A stretch of 64,000 nt of DNA from Arthrobacter sp. NtRootA1 (GCF_019976975.1 NZ_AP024630.1:1612001-1676000); one strand, 5' to 3'. Counted from the stretch's first letter, positions 27,274-36,647 are shown. Notes: a model not told the origin generated them from the letters alone. A program made the numbers and translations.

Positions 27274-28617
27274 ATGACTGTCGTACCCTTGCCTTTGGAG
27301 CAGACACTTCCCGGCGGCGACCTGATCCATGGTGCCGAGGGCGGTTCCGTCGTACGGCGTTCGGTCCTGCCCGGCGGCGTCCGCGTCCTCACCGAGGCAA
27401 TGCCCGGACAGCGTTCGGCCACCATCGGATTCTGGGTGGCAGTCGGTTCCCGCGATGAGGCCGATGGTCAGCACGGTTCTACGCACTTCCTGGAACATCT
27501 CCTGTTCAAGGGCACCAAGCGTCGTACCGCCTTGGAAATTGCTTCAGCCTTTGATGAGGTGGGTGGCGAGTCCAACGCTGCGACTGCCAAAGAAAGTACC
27601 TGTTACTTCGCCCGCGTGCTCGATTCGGATCTGCCGATGGCCATAGACGTCATAGCGGACATGATCACCGGTGCTGTCCTGGATCCGGCGGAGCTGGAAC
27701 AGGAACGGGACGTCATTCTTGAAGAAATCGCCATGGACAGCGATGACCCAACAGACGTAGCCCACGAAAAATTTGTTGCAGCCGTACTCGGCAGCCACCC
27801 ACTCGCGCGTCCTATTGGCGGAACGCCGGACGCTATCAAGGCAGTAGCCAGGGACTCGGTCTGGGAGCACTACCAGCGCTACTACCGTCCGGAAGAACTG
27901 GTTATTACCGCGGCTGGCGGTTTGGACCATGACGTCGTCTGCGATCTCGTGCAGAAGGCGTTGGAAGCAGCCGGCTGGCAGCTGGATCCGGATGCAGCTC
28001 CCGTAGATCGTAGGGCCACCAACCGTGCCGTGATCACGGGCACATCCGGCCTTCAGGTGGTCAAGCGTCCCGTGGAGCAGGCAAACATCATCATGGGTTG
28101 CCCCACTATCGTGGCAACGGACGATCGCCGATTCGTCATGAGCGTGCTCAACGCCGTGCTGGGAGGCGGAATGTCCTCCAGGCTTTTCCAGGAGATCCGC
28201 GAGAAGCGCGGCCTGGTCTACTCCACGTATTCCTTCACCGCCGCGTACGCCGATGCCGGCTATTTCGGCATGTATGCAGGCTGCACGCCGTCAAAAGTGC
28301 GCCAGGTGCTTGATCTTCTTGGTGTTGAGTTGGACAAGCTCGCCAAGGAGGGCATCACGGAGGAGGAGCTCCGGAAGGCCGTGGGACAACTCAGCGGCGG
28401 CATCGTCCTCGCCCTCGAGGACACGGGCTCGCGCATGTCCAGACTCGGCCGAGCGGAACTCGTATCCGGGGAGTTCCAGGATATTGACGAGACATTGGCC
28501 CGGATCAAGGCAGTCACTGTGGACGAAGTCCAGGAACTCGCCCGGGAACTGGCCGCAGCTCCCCGCACCATCACCGTCGTCGGGCCGTTTGAAGAAAGTG
28601 AGACCTTCGGTCTTTAG
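27274..28617 (+). CDS. M16-family zinc metallopeptidase (PepR-like)
   Basis: 447 residues. The inverted zinc motif HFLEH is at residues 71-75, and the third ligand E151 lies in RDVILEEI, the expected 76 residues further on. The second half carries the inactive M16_C-type domain with REKRGLVYSTYSF. This peptidase follows pnp in most actinobacteria, where its natural substrate is unknown. No signal peptide is visible, so it is probably cytoplasmic. It begins 75 bp after pnp. Confidence 0.93.
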   Translation: MTVVPLPLEQTLPGGDLIHGAEGGSVVRRSVLPGGVRVLTEAMPGQRSATIGFWVAVGSRDEADGQHGSTHFLEHLLFKGTKRRTALEIASAFDEVGGESNAATAKESTCYFARVLDSDLPMAIDVIADMITGAVLDPAELEQERDVILEEIAMDSDDPTDVAHEKFVAAVLGSHPLARPIGGTPDAIKAVARDSVWEHYQRYYRPEELVITAAGGLDHDVVCDLVQKALEAAGWQLDPDAAPVDRRATNRAVITGTSGLQVVKRPVEQANIIMGCPTIVATDDRRFVMSVLNAVLGGGMSSRLFQEIREKRGLVYSTYSFTAAYADAGYFGMYAGCTPSKVRQVLDLLGVELDKLAKEGITEEELRKAVGQLSGGIVLALEDTGSRMSRLGRAELVSGEFQDIDETLARIKAVTVDEVQELARELAAAPRTITVVGPFEESETFGL

Positions 28618-28665
28618 GACGCAGCGCGTCCAGCTGGTCCGCCATCTCTGGACTCCCGCACTGTA

Positions 28666-28703
28666 AGCAGGGCAGCATGATCACAGGATCATGCTGCCCT
28701 GCT
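28666..28703 (+). terminator. Long perfect hairpin after the M16 peptidase gene
   Basis: AGCAGGGCAGCATGATC and its exact reverse complement form a 17-bp stem with an ACAG loop. No T-tract follows. It ends 7 nt before the GGAG of the next gene. Confidence 0.75.
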
Positions 28704-28718
28704 CACATTGGAGTCGTG

Positions 28719-29180
28719 ATGGATCTGCCGCCAAAAGGACATGCCGCAGAACTGCTGCAAGACTTCATCGGACATTGGCGGGGCATCACGGAGATAGCAC
28801 AGTCTCCTTGGGGTGCGGCGCGGACTGCGGAGGCCGAAGCCGTTTTCACGCAAGCGGCCGGGGGCTACGCCGTTGTGCAGAGCTACCGACACCGTGAGCC
28901 GGATGGAACGCACTTCGAAGGGCACGGGATGTTCACGGTGGATCCTGCCCATGGGGAAACGCTCTGGTATTACGTGGACAGCATGGGCCGGCCGCCAACT
29001 GCCCCTGTGCGAGGTACATGGCATGCGGGGACGCTGACAGTGGAACGGCGAACGCCGGAGGGCGTAGCCCGGCACGCGTTCCGTGTTGAAGATGGCGTCT
29101 TGGTGCACACCGCGGAACTACGGCTCGAGGGCACGGCCGAGTTCAGTCCCTTGCTCAAGAGCGTGTTCCGGAAAACCTGA
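28719..29180 (+). CDS. DUF1579-family protein
   Basis: 153 residues. LLQDFIGHWRGITEIAQSPWG, FEGHGMFTVDPAHGETLWYYVDSMG and the repeated beta-strand pattern match DUF1579/DUF1794-like beta-barrel proteins of unknown role, possibly small-ligand or haem binding by fold analogy. ATG 28719 has GGAG 5 nt upstream. A longer in-frame start at 28677 falls inside the preceding hairpin and is rejected. It ends 44 bp from the convergent moaD. Confidence 0.75.
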   Translation: MDLPPKGHAAELLQDFIGHWRGITEIAQSPWGAARTAEAEAVFTQAAGGYAVVQSYRHREPDGTHFEGHGMFTVDPAHGETLWYYVDSMGRPPTAPVRGTWHAGTLTVERRTPEGVARHAFRVEDGVLVHTAELRLEGTAEFSPLLKSVFRKT

Positions 29181-29224
29181 CGGCCAAGCGCTGCAGGACG
29201 CGCGGGGTTTGTTGACTGTGCTGT

Positions 29225-29491
29225 TTAGCCGCCTGCGAATGGAGGAAGGACGTCGATAACGTCCTCGGCGCCTAGAGGAGCAGAAGCGTCTCGAACCGCT
29301 ACTTCGTTCCTGAGGAAGCTGCTACGGGCCACGATGCGGGCAAGCGTTGGTGTCCCCTCCGGAGGCATCGGACGTTCGACGGCGAGGGCAGCTTCGAGCA
29401 GAGCCTCGAGGCTGGATCCTTCCGGGAGCGGATGGATCTCTTCCTCGACACCCGCAGCGGCGCGTGCGGCAGCGAAGTAACGTACAAGCAA
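29225..29491 (-). CDS. moaD: Molybdopterin synthase small subunit (MoaD/ThiS family)
   Basis: 88 residues with the ubiquitin-like fold and the C-terminal Gly-Gly (PPFAGG) that is thiocarboxylated and donates sulfur to make molybdopterin. LVRYFAAARAAAGVEEE is the typical first strand-helix. The start is a TTG at 29491; GGAGG lies 8 nt upstream inside the end of moaA, which decides this unusual start. It partners with MoaE encoded at 36.6 kb. It is co-transcribed with moaA. Confidence 0.9.
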   Translation of the reverse strand: MLVRYFAAARAAAGVEEEIHPLPEGSSLEALLEAALAVERPMPPEGTPTLARIVARSSFLRNEVAVRDASAPLGAEDVIDVLPPFAGG

Positions 29492-29495
29492 GGGT

Positions 29496-30620
29496 TTAGC
29501 CTCCGATTGCGCTCATGCTGCGGTCCGGCTGCACGAAGTCCGGTGCGCCGAGACCGGTGTGGTCCATGCCGTGGGCTTTGGGTTTGACCCACATGGCGTC
29601 CTGCCAACGTTGGGCAAGCTCGTCATCCGTCGCACCCTCCCGAAGCAGTCCGAGGAGATCGAACTCCTCACGGGAGAACAGGCAGCTCATGATCTTGCCT
29701 TCAGCAGTGATCCGGGTGCGGCGGCAGTCTGAACAGAACGGTTCGGTCACCGAGGCGATGATCCCGACTGTACCGAGGACCGCCCCTGTAGCTTCACCCG
29801 TTGCCTGCTCCCGGCGTCGTACTTCAAAACGTTCGGCAGGGGCGCCGTCCCGTTCGCGTGGATCCGGGCTGAGGACAAAGTCCTTTGACATCAATTCGCG
29901 GATTTCAGCTGCAGTGATCATGTTGCGCCGGGTCCAACCATGGTCCGCGTCCAGCGGCATCTGTTCGATGAAGCGAAGTTCGTAGCCACGGTCCAAGGCC
30001 CAAGCGAGGAGGTCCGGTGACTCGGCATCGTTGATGCCCCGCATCAGCACGGCATTCAACTTGACTGGGCCGAGACCGGCGGCCCACGCGGCGTCCACGC
30101 CGGCGAGGACACGGTCCAGGAAAGGCCTGCGCGTGAGCTTGGTGAAGGTTTCCTCGTGGAGCGAATCCAGGGAGACGTTGATCCGGGTGAGTCCTGCAGC
30201 CTTGAGGGCGGCCGCTTTCTTGTCCAGGCCCACGCCATTGGTGGTCATCGAAATGGGAAGTTCGGGGTGTTCGTTCCGGATGCCTGCTATGACGTCAACC
30301 AGGTCCGCACGGACCAAGGGCTCACCGCCGGTAAGCCGCAGTTCCCGCACGCCCAGGGCGTTAACGCCTACACGCACAATCCGAATGATCTCGTCTTTGG
30401 TCATCACCGCCTGCTTGGAGAGCCATTCCAGCCCTTCAGCAGGCATGCAGTACGTACAGCGGAGATTGCACTTGTCTGTCAGGGATAGGCGCATATCAGT
30501 CGCCCGGCGTCCGTAGCGGTCCCACAAACCGGTGGGCGTGCCAGCCGGACGCGGCGGCGGAACCGGGCCGCCTGCAGCGCTGCCCGAAGGAGGCACAGGC
30601 ATGCCTAGCTGAACACTCAT
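29496..30620 (-). CDS. moaA: GTP 3',8-cyclase MoaA
   Basis: 374 residues. This radical-SAM enzyme opens the molybdenum-cofactor pathway, converting GTP to 3',8-cH2GTP. The SAM cluster motif CNLRCTYC (Cys51, Cys55, Cys58) and the C-terminal cluster (EPFCSDC with a third Cys in KIMSCLF) are present, as is the catalytic C-terminal GG (AIGG). LTGGEPLVRADL is the GGEP SAM-binding motif. It has a Pro-rich N-terminal extension of about 30 residues. ATG 30620 follows a TAGCCT hexamer by 6 nt. Confidence 0.97.
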   Translation of the reverse strand: MSVQLGMPVPPSGSAAGGPVPPPRPAGTPTGLWDRYGRRATDMRLSLTDKCNLRCTYCMPAEGLEWLSKQAVMTKDEIIRIVRVGVNALGVRELRLTGGEPLVRADLVDVIAGIRNEHPELPISMTTNGVGLDKKAAALKAAGLTRINVSLDSLHEETFTKLTRRPFLDRVLAGVDAAWAAGLGPVKLNAVLMRGINDAESPDLLAWALDRGYELRFIEQMPLDADHGWTRRNMITAAEIRELMSKDFVLSPDPRERDGAPAERFEVRRREQATGEATGAVLGTVGIIASVTEPFCSDCRRTRITAEGKIMSCLFSREEFDLLGLLREGATDDELAQRWQDAMWVKPKAHGMDHTGLGAPDFVQPDRSMSAIGG

Positions 30621-30626
30621 GAATTC

Positions 30627-30632
30627 AGGCTA
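30627..30632 (-). promoter_or_regulatory. -10 hexamer of moaA-moaD (leaderless)
   Basis: TAGCCT on the minus strand ends 6 nt before the moaA ATG. The 197-bp moaA/response-regulator gap holds the two divergent promoters; I see no clear shared operator in it. Confidence 0.6.
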
Positions 30633-30805
30633 CGCCACCCTGGCCTGAACAGTGATACCGGCTACATTTCGTTTCACTCAGCGGACAGTGTTCGGATGTT
30701 CCTGGGAAGGTAGCGGTCATGTCCCGTGCCGTAGCCAGTTCTTACGGAATGCGGACATTCCCCCGGAAGTGACCCGTATCCGGTGCCGGGCAGCTCCCGC
30801 GTACC

Positions 30806-30811
30806 TATGCT
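30806..30811 (+). promoter_or_regulatory. -10 hexamer of the response-regulator operon (leaderless)
   Basis: TATGCT ends 6 nt before GTG 30818, with no ribosome-binding site in between. Confidence 0.6.
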
Positions 30812-30817
30812 GAAAGC

Positions 30818-31555
30818 GTGACCATGCAATCGGCATCATCAGCGGCAGAGCCTGGTAATCGCCGCATCCTTCTCGTCGAAGACGAGCAGACCATTGCTGA
30901 TGTCGTCCGCGACTATCTCCTGCAAGCCGGATTCCAGGTTGACGTAGCCGGGGATGGGTTCTCGGCGCTTAGGCTCGCTGCAACCCGACAGCCGGACCTT
31001 GTGATTCTGGACCGCATGTTGCCAGGACTGGACGGTGTGGAAGTGTGTCGTCGACTCCGCCAGAGCATGAGCGTACCGGTCATCATGGTTACGGCCCTGG
31101 GAACCGAAGATGACCGCATCCTTGGCTTGGAAATGGGCGCGGACGATTACGTCACCAAGCCGTTCTCGCCGCGGGAGCTTGTCCTTCGCGTCAAGTCCGT
31201 GCTTCGCCGCAGCGTCAAGGAATTCTCCCCCGAACCCCCTGTCGAATTGGCAGGCTTTGAATTGGATCCCGCGTCCCGGACCGTCACTCATTTTGGAACG
31301 CCGCTGACGTTGACAGTGCGTGAATTCGATCTTCTGGCCTTCATGCTGCGCCGGCCCAACCAGGTCTTCAGCCGGGAAGAACTCATCAAAGCAGTCTGGG
31401 GCTGGGACTTCGGCGATCTTTCCACCGTGACCGTCCACGTACGGCGCCTCCGCGAGAAGATCGAAGTCAACCCCACCAAACCTGAGCTCCTAAAGACCGT
31501 TTGGGGCGTTGGCTACAGGTTCGACGCCAAGGGGGATGGCCATGGAGGGCACTGA
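30818..31555 (+). CDS. OmpR-family response regulator
   Basis: 245 residues. The receiver domain has the acidic pair E21-D22, the phospho-acceptor D65 (VILDRMLPG), the Thr switch in VTALG and K114 (TKPFSP). The C-terminal winged-helix DNA-binding domain has LTVREFDLLAFMLRRPNQVFSREEL, TVTVHVRRLREKIE and a final VWGVGYRF. GTG 30818 is supported by the leaderless promoter. Its last 14 bases overlap the histidine kinase gene. The next two genes are the kinase and a molybdoenzyme, so control of the molybdenum genes or of the enzyme is likely but not shown. Confidence 0.94.
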   Translation: MTMQSASSAAEPGNRRILLVEDEQTIADVVRDYLLQAGFQVDVAGDGFSALRLAATRQPDLVILDRMLPGLDGVEVCRRLRQSMSVPVIMVTALGTEDDRILGLEMGADDYVTKPFSPRELVLRVKSVLRRSVKEFSPEPPVELAGFELDPASRTVTHFGTPLTLTVREFDLLAFMLRRPNQVFSREELIKAVWGWDFGDLSTVTVHVRRLREKIEVNPTKPELLKTVWGVGYRFDAKGDGHGGH

Positions 31556-32741
31556 GCTTGCCACCATCCTTGCCTGGGTACTCCTATGGGCAGTGGTCAT
31601 CGGTGCCATCACGCTCGTGCTGCTGCGCGTCCTTCGCCGCGCCTCTGTGTTGGCCCAGATCTGCCTCGTAGTGGTGGCCACCGTGGCTGTCCTCGTGGCA
31701 GGCATGGTCAGTGCATTCAACGCCATGTTCATTTCTGCCAGGGACCTTGAGGTCATGTGGTACATCCTGGCCATGGCTTCGGCGGTAGCGGTGGCCTTAT
31801 CGCTCGTGCTGGGAGCCGGGGTATCCCGGAACGCGGCGCGCCTTGTGGCGGCAGCCAGGAAACTCGGCCGGGGCGAAACCCTGGACCACAGCAGTAAAAA
31901 CGGAAAGCGGGCCGAACCTGCCATGACCTCGGAACTCGCTGAACTGGCCCAGGAACTGGAGGCCAGCAGCCGTAACCTTGCGGAATCGCGTGCCCGGGAA
32001 GCCGCCATTGAAACCGCGCGGCGCGAACTCGTCTCGTGGATTTCACATGACCTCCGTACTCCACTTGCCAGCATGCGCGCCATGACCGAAGCCCTTGAGG
32101 ACGGCATGGTGGCCGATATCCCGGAGTACTACCGGAAGATCATCGGGCAGACGGAACAAATGACTGCCATGGTCAACGATCTTCTGGAGTTGTCCAAGAT
32201 CCAGGCTGGAAGCCTTCGCTTGCGCGCCGAGTCACTGGACCTCTATGACCTTGTCAGTGATGCTCTATCCGATCTCGCGCCGCTGGCCGCCCAACGTGGC
32301 ATTACGCTCACCGGCGGGGGAGACCGCGAGTGTATGGCCGTAGCCGATGGACCCAGCATGGCCAGGGCGATCCGGAACGTGCTGCTCAACGCGATCATTT
32401 ACAGCAGGCCGGACACGGACGTACACACCAGCGTCGGGCGGGACAATGGAAACGCCGTGGTCGCAGTGCAGGACCACTGCGGGGGCATCCCTGAGGAGGA
32501 CCTTCCCCACCTGTTCGAAACCGGCTGGCAGAAGGACCCTTCACGGGGGAGCCCGGCGGGACCGCAGGGAAGCTACAGCGGAGCAGGAATCGGATTGAGC
32601 ATGGTGGCCGGCATCGTCAAGGCGCATGGGGGAGCTGTGAAGGTGGAAAACGTCGACGGCGGTTGTCGGTTTGCCCTGTCGCTTCCGGCGGGCTCCCTTC
32701 CGGCAGCATCTGTCGTGGATCGCCAAGGAGGCGCAGCATGA
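31542..32741 (+). CDS. Sensor histidine kinase
   Basis: 399 residues. Three hydrophobic helices (about 8-30, 37-57 and 70-90) with only about 12 residues exposed outside suggest an intramembrane-sensing kinase. The phosphorylated His is H169 (SWISHDLRTPL). The ATPase domain shows the N box (NVLLNAIIYSRP), G1 (VQDHCGGIPEEDLPHLF) and G2 (GAGIGLSMVAGIVKAHGG). The start ATG 31542 is chosen because AAGGGGG lies 6 nt upstream; ATG 31536 is too close to it. It partners with the preceding regulator, and its stop overlaps the next start (ATGA). Confidence 0.93.
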   Translation: MEGTELATILAWVLLWAVVIGAITLVLLRVLRRASVLAQICLVVVATVAVLVAGMVSAFNAMFISARDLEVMWYILAMASAVAVALSLVLGAGVSRNAARLVAAARKLGRGETLDHSSKNGKRAEPAMTSELAELAQELEASSRNLAESRAREAAIETARRELVSWISHDLRTPLASMRAMTEALEDGMVADIPEYYRKIIGQTEQMTAMVNDLLELSKIQAGSLRLRAESLDLYDLVSDALSDLAPLAAQRGITLTGGGDRECMAVADGPSMARAIRNVLLNAIIYSRPDTDVHTSVGRDNGNAVVAVQDHCGGIPEEDLPHLFETGWQKDPSRGSPAGPQGSYSGAGIGLSMVAGIVKAHGGAVKVENVDGGCRFALSLPAGSLPAASVVDRQGGAA

Positions 32742-34315
32742 GAAAGCCTGGATTCTGGGCTGCGGTTGCCGGGGTGGCGGCCGGGGCAGCAGGCATTGCA
32801 GCAGGCGAACTGAGCGCCGGGTTCCTCAGCCCCCTCGTTTCGCCAGTGACGGCACTGGGCGGTGCCGTCATCGATTCCGTTCCTCCCGGAGTGAAGGACC
32901 TTGCCGTGCAGCTCTTCGGCACGGCGGACAAGATCGTGCTGGTAGCTTCCATCCTGATCGTGGCTGTGGTTCTGGCTGCCCTGGCCGGAATTCTGGAGCG
33001 GCGTCGAACCGGACTCGGACTAGTTCTGGCGGCCTTGGCAGGCGCGGCGGGCCTAAGCGCCGTCCTGACCCGGGCCCAAACAACACCGCAGGCCGCTTTC
33101 GCTCCCATCGTGGCCGCCGTCGTCACCATGCTGCTGCTCCGCACGCTGATTCGACGGCTAGGCACCTGGGCGCCGGCACGTGAAGCGTCATCCGGCGTGG
33201 TGACATCAGCTCCAGCCGGTGCCTCACCTCACCCGGAACCTGCGCCTCTGGCACGCCGGAGCTTCCTGAACGCCCTGGGGGCCACATCGCTTGCGGCGGC
33301 TGTCGGGGGAGTGGTCACCAGCATCCTTACGCGGGCCACAACCGTAGCTTCCGGTTTCAGGGGCTCTTTGACGCTGCCAGCTCCATCGACGACGCCGCAG
33401 GCTATCCCTGCAGGGGCCTCGCTGCCGCTGGAAGGGATCAGTCCCTTGGTGACACCGAACCCTGACTTCTACCGTATCGACACCGCATTGACGGTTCCGG
33501 CCATCGACCCTCCACAGTGGAAATTGAAGGTGACCGGAATGGTGGATCGCGAGGTCGAACTCGACTTCGCGACGCTCCTCACCAAGCCCATGACGGAGCG
33601 GCACATCACTATCGCGTGCGTGTCCAATGAAGTGGGCGGCGACCTCATCGGTAATGCCCTGTGGCTTGGCTGGCCTGTACGGGAACTCCTGGCCATGGCG
33701 GGCCCCAAACCAGGGGCAGACATGGTGCTTTCCACCAGCAACGATGGCTGGACAGCAAGTACGCCCCTGGAAGCGCTCACGGACGACCGCGACGCCCTCC
33801 TTGCGGTTGGCATGAATGGTGAGCCGCTGCCCCTGGAACATGGATTCCCAGTGCGGATGATCGTGCCGGGACTCTATGGCTTCGTCTCGGCAACCAAATG
33901 GCTCACCGAACTCAAGGTCACCCGTTTTGCTGACGATATCGCTTACTGGACTCCCCGAGGCTGGAGTGATCACGGCCCCATCAAGACGCAGTCCCGCATT
34001 GACGTACCCCGTAGTGGTCGCACGGTCAAAGCCGGAAAAGTGCAGTTTGGCGGCGTTGCCTGGGCCCAGCATCGCGGCGTGGACCACGTGGAACTCCGCG
34101 TGAACCGCGGCCCTTGGCGGCAGGCGGCGCTCGCACCAGGGATATCCACCGATACCTGGTACCAGTGGCAGCTGGGCATTGATCTCACACCCGGCACCTA
34201 TGAAGTCCAGGTGCGAGCCACTGACTCTACCGGCAAACCGCAGAGCGAAGACCGGACCCCTGTGGCTCCCGACGGCGCCACCGGCTACCACACCATCAAC
34301 GTCAAGGTCACTTAA
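32738..34315 (+). CDS. Membrane-anchored molybdopterin oxidoreductase (sulfite-oxidase fold)
   Basis: 525 residues. Four N-terminal hydrophobic helices (about 8-34, 64-86, 94-110 and 121-138) are followed by a cytosolic loop. Then come a twin-arginine-like stretch RRSFLNALGAT (from residue 173) and a fifth helix. The extracytoplasmic Oxidored_molyb domain follows, with Mo-ligand Cys294 in TIACVSNEVGG and GLYGFVSATKWLTEL. A C-terminal Mo-co dimerisation domain (AWAQHRGVDHVELRVN) ends it. The substrate is unknown; sulfite or methionine-sulfoxide chemistry is typical of the fold. It overlaps the kinase gene by 4 nt. Confidence 0.9.
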   Translation: MRKPGFWAAVAGVAAGAAGIAAGELSAGFLSPLVSPVTALGGAVIDSVPPGVKDLAVQLFGTADKIVLVASILIVAVVLAALAGILERRRTGLGLVLAALAGAAGLSAVLTRAQTTPQAAFAPIVAAVVTMLLLRTLIRRLGTWAPAREASSGVVTSAPAGASPHPEPAPLARRSFLNALGATSLAAAVGGVVTSILTRATTVASGFRGSLTLPAPSTTPQAIPAGASLPLEGISPLVTPNPDFYRIDTALTVPAIDPPQWKLKVTGMVDREVELDFATLLTKPMTERHITIACVSNEVGGDLIGNALWLGWPVRELLAMAGPKPGADMVLSTSNDGWTASTPLEALTDDRDALLAVGMNGEPLPLEHGFPVRMIVPGLYGFVSATKWLTELKVTRFADDIAYWTPRGWSDHGPIKTQSRIDVPRSGRTVKAGKVQFGGVAWAQHRGVDHVELRVNRGPWRQAALAPGISTDTWYQWQLGIDLTPGTYEVQVRATDSTGKPQSEDRTPVAPDGATGYHTINVKVT

Positions 34316-34378
34316 GGCCCTACTCTGGGTACGTCCGGATAATCTCCGGGCGCGAGCGTGACACACAGGAGGATGTCC

Positions 34379-35605
34379 TTGCCCAGATCCGTTGCTGCCC
34401 ATCGCGACGCCGTGGTGGAACTACTGAGCGGTCCGGCCGCGAACACGGCGACTGAACAGTTGCCGTTGCTCGAGGCGCTGGGCAAGGTGCTGGCCGTGGA
34501 CCTCCACGCGCCACTTTCCCTGCCGCCCTTCGCCAACTCTCAAATGGACGGCTTTGCCGTCAACTCTGCCGACATTCCCGACGACGGCGCGAAGCTGCGG
34601 GTAGCGGCACCTGTTCCGGCGGGGGCGGCTCCTGAGCCGTTGAAGCCAGGCTTTGCCGCGCCCATCATGACCGGTGCCATGATTCCGGAGGGTGCCGACG
34701 CCGTGGTTCCCATTGAGCGGGCACTTCCCAGCACGTTCCCGAACCCAGAGGCGGAGGACGTTGACGTTTTGCTGCCTGCGACGACTCCGGGCACCTATGT
34801 CCGACACATCGGCAGTGACATCGGCGAAGGAGACCTGGCCCTACCCGCGGGGACCTTCTTAGGACCAGCGCAGCTTGGCCTGTTGGCCGCGCTCGGGCTA
34901 ACCTCCGCGGAAGTCCGCAAGCCCATGCGTGTTCTGCTGGTCACCACAGGCGATGAGGTTCTCGAACCGGGCCAGAGCTTGACTCCTGGCAAGATCTACG
35001 ACTCCAACGGAACGCTCCTGGAAGCATCCATGCGTCAATCGGGGCTTGACGTGGTACGGACCGGTATCTCCGACGACGACCCCGCGCGGTTGCGCGCAGT
35101 CCTTAATCGTCATCTGGCAAGCGAAGACGGCCAGCACCGGGTAGACCTCATCGTAACCACCGGCGGCGTGAGCAAAGGCGCCTATGAGGTAGTGCGGCAA
35201 GCCATGGCGGGCCAGCACGTGGACTTCCTTCCGGTGGCCATGCAGCCCGGAGGCCCACAAGGAATCGGCCGATTTGAAGGGGTTCCGTTCCTCGGTTTTC
35301 CGGGAAATCCTGTGAGCTGCCTCGTTTCCTACGAAATGTTCCTGCGCCCTGCCCTTTCGCAGATCCACGGCGCCCCCGCACCGCGACCGGTACAGCGGGC
35401 GCGCTTGGTGGAACCGCTGCATTCACCCGAGGGCAAGCATCAAGTCCGCCGCGGAACGGTGCTGCCTGACGGCTCCGTCCGAATGGAGGGTGGCGCAGGA
35501 AGCCACCTGGTGCACGCCTTGGCGCGCTCGAACGCCTTGGTGCACATCCCCAGCGACGTCACGGAACTCGCGGAGGGAAGCGAAGTGGAAGTATGGATGC
35601 TGTGA
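34379..35605 (+). CDS. moeA: Molybdopterin molybdotransferase (MoeA/Glp family)
   Basis: 408 residues; inserts molybdate into adenylylated molybdopterin. It contains [13 protein letters not shown] (the MoeA signature), [30 protein letters not shown] and [23 protein letters not shown]. The start chosen is TTG 34379: AGGAGG lies exactly 6 nt upstream. ATG 34373 directly abuts the AGGAGG, and GTG 34358 lies before it. It follows the molybdoenzyme gene by 63 bp and overlaps moaC by 13 bp. Confidence 0.95.
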   Translation: MPRSVAAHRDAVVELLSGPAANTATEQLPLLEALGKVLAVDLHAPLSLPPFANSQMDGFAVNSADIPDDGAKLRVAAPVPAGAAPEPLKPGFAAPIMTGAMIPEGADAVVPIERALPSTFPNPEAEDVDVLLPATTPGTYVRHIGSDIGEGDLALPAGTFLGPAQLGLLAALGLTSAEVRKPMRVLLVTTGDEVLEPGQSLTPGKIYDSNGTLLEASMRQSGLDVVRTGISDDDPARLRAVLNRHLASEDGQHRVDLIVTTGGVSKGAYEVVRQAMAGQHVDFLPVAMQPGGPQGIGRFEGVPFLGFPGNPVSCLVSYEMFLRPALSQIHGAPAPRPVQRARLVEPLHSPEGKHQVRRGTVLPDGSVRMEGGAGSHLVHALARSNALVHIPSDVTELAEGSEVEVWML

Positions 35606-36147
35606 ATGAAACTCCCACGAACACGTCCGGCAACACCGGCGGCCTGACCCATCTACGTCAAGACGGTACTGCCCAGATGGTGGATGTCTCAGAGAAAGCA
35701 GTCACCACCCGTGAGGCCACAGCCACGGCCACGGTGCGCAGCACCAGGGAAGTACTGGCCCTTCTCGGCGCTGGCGAACTTCCCAAGGGCGACGCGCTCG
35801 CAGTGGCGCGCGTGGCAGGGATTATGGCCGCTAAGAAGACACCCGAACTGATCCCGCTGTGCCACCCGTTGCCGATTTCCAAAGTCACCGTCGATTTTGA
35901 GTTGGGAGCTGACTCGATCGATGTACTGGCTACCGTGAAGACGCGCGGTGTCACCGGCGTCGAAATGGAAGCCCTCACCGCTGCCTCCGTAGCCGCCCTG
36001 AGCGTCTACGACATGATCAAGGCCGTGGACAAGCATGCGGTCCTGACAGACATTCAGGTGCTGGCAAAAAGCGGTGGCAAAAGTGGCGATTGGAAGCACG
36101 GTGACTGGAACCGGGGCAGTTCGGCCCCGGAAGGAGCCCAAGCATGA
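35593..36147 (+). CDS. moaC: Cyclic pyranopterin monophosphate synthase MoaC
   Basis: 184 residues. MoaC turns the MoaA product into c[40 protein letters not shown] (active-site region) and [27 protein letters not shown] are the family hallmarks. The start is ATG 35593 inside the end of moeA; GTG 35602 (GTGA overlap) is an alternative. A basic, Gly-rich C-terminal tail follows the conserved domain. It overlaps the next gene as ATGA. Confidence 0.96.
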   Translation: MDAVNETPTNTSGNTGGLTHLRQDGTAQMVDVSEKAVTTREATATATVRSTREVLALLGAGELPKGDALAVARVAGIMAAKKTPELIPLCHPLPISKVTVDFELGADSIDVLATVKTRGVTGVEMEALTAASVAALSVYDMIKAVDKHAVLTDIQVLAKSGGKSGDWKHGDWNRGSSAPEGAQA

Positions 36148-36647
36148 GTGCGTGCGAACCAAACGCCCACGGGCCGCGGAAGGCCGGCGTCGTCATTGCC
36201 TCCACGCGTGCGGCGGCGGGAATCTACGCCGACGAAACCGGCCCCGTCATCCTGGACTGGCTCAAGGAGCATGGCTTCGATGCCTTCCCCACCATGGTGG
36301 TGCCCGACGGCGAGCCTGTCGGCGCGGCTTTGAGAGCGCTTCTGACCCAGCAGCCCGCTGTCGTCATCACCAGTGGCGGAACGGGCCTGAGCCCGGACGA
36401 CCGGACGCCGGAAGTAACCTTGCCGCTGCTGGATCGTGAGATCCCGGGCATTATGGAAGGTATCCGGCGGGCGGGCGCTGCGAAGACGCCCATGGCAATG
36501 CTGAGTCGTGGGCACGCAGGAGCAGCAGGAAAGACATTCATCATTAACTTGCCCGGTTCCCCGAAGGGTGTCATGGACGGCTTGACTGTCCTGGATCCGG
36601 TAATCGGGCACCTTTGCGATCAATTGGAAGGAAGCCATGGGCACTGA
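36144..36647 (+). CDS. mog: Molybdopterin adenylyltransferase (MogA/MoaB)
   Basis: 167 residues; adenylylates molybdopterin before metal insertion by Moe[18 protein letters not shown] holds the SGGTG substrate-binding loop, and [14 protein letters not shown] the second conserved loop. The start ATG overlaps the moaC stop by 4 nt, and its end overlaps moaE by 11 nt, so moeA-moaC-mog-moaE form a tightly coupled unit. Confidence 0.95.
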   Translation: MSACEPNAHGPRKAGVVIASTRAAAGIYADETGPVILDWLKEHGFDAFPTMVVPDGEPVGAALRALLTQQPAVVITSGGTGLSPDDRTPEVTLPLLDREIPGIMEGIRRAGAAKTPMAMLSRGHAGAAGKTFIINLPGSPKGVMDGLTVLDPVIGHLCDQLEGSHGH

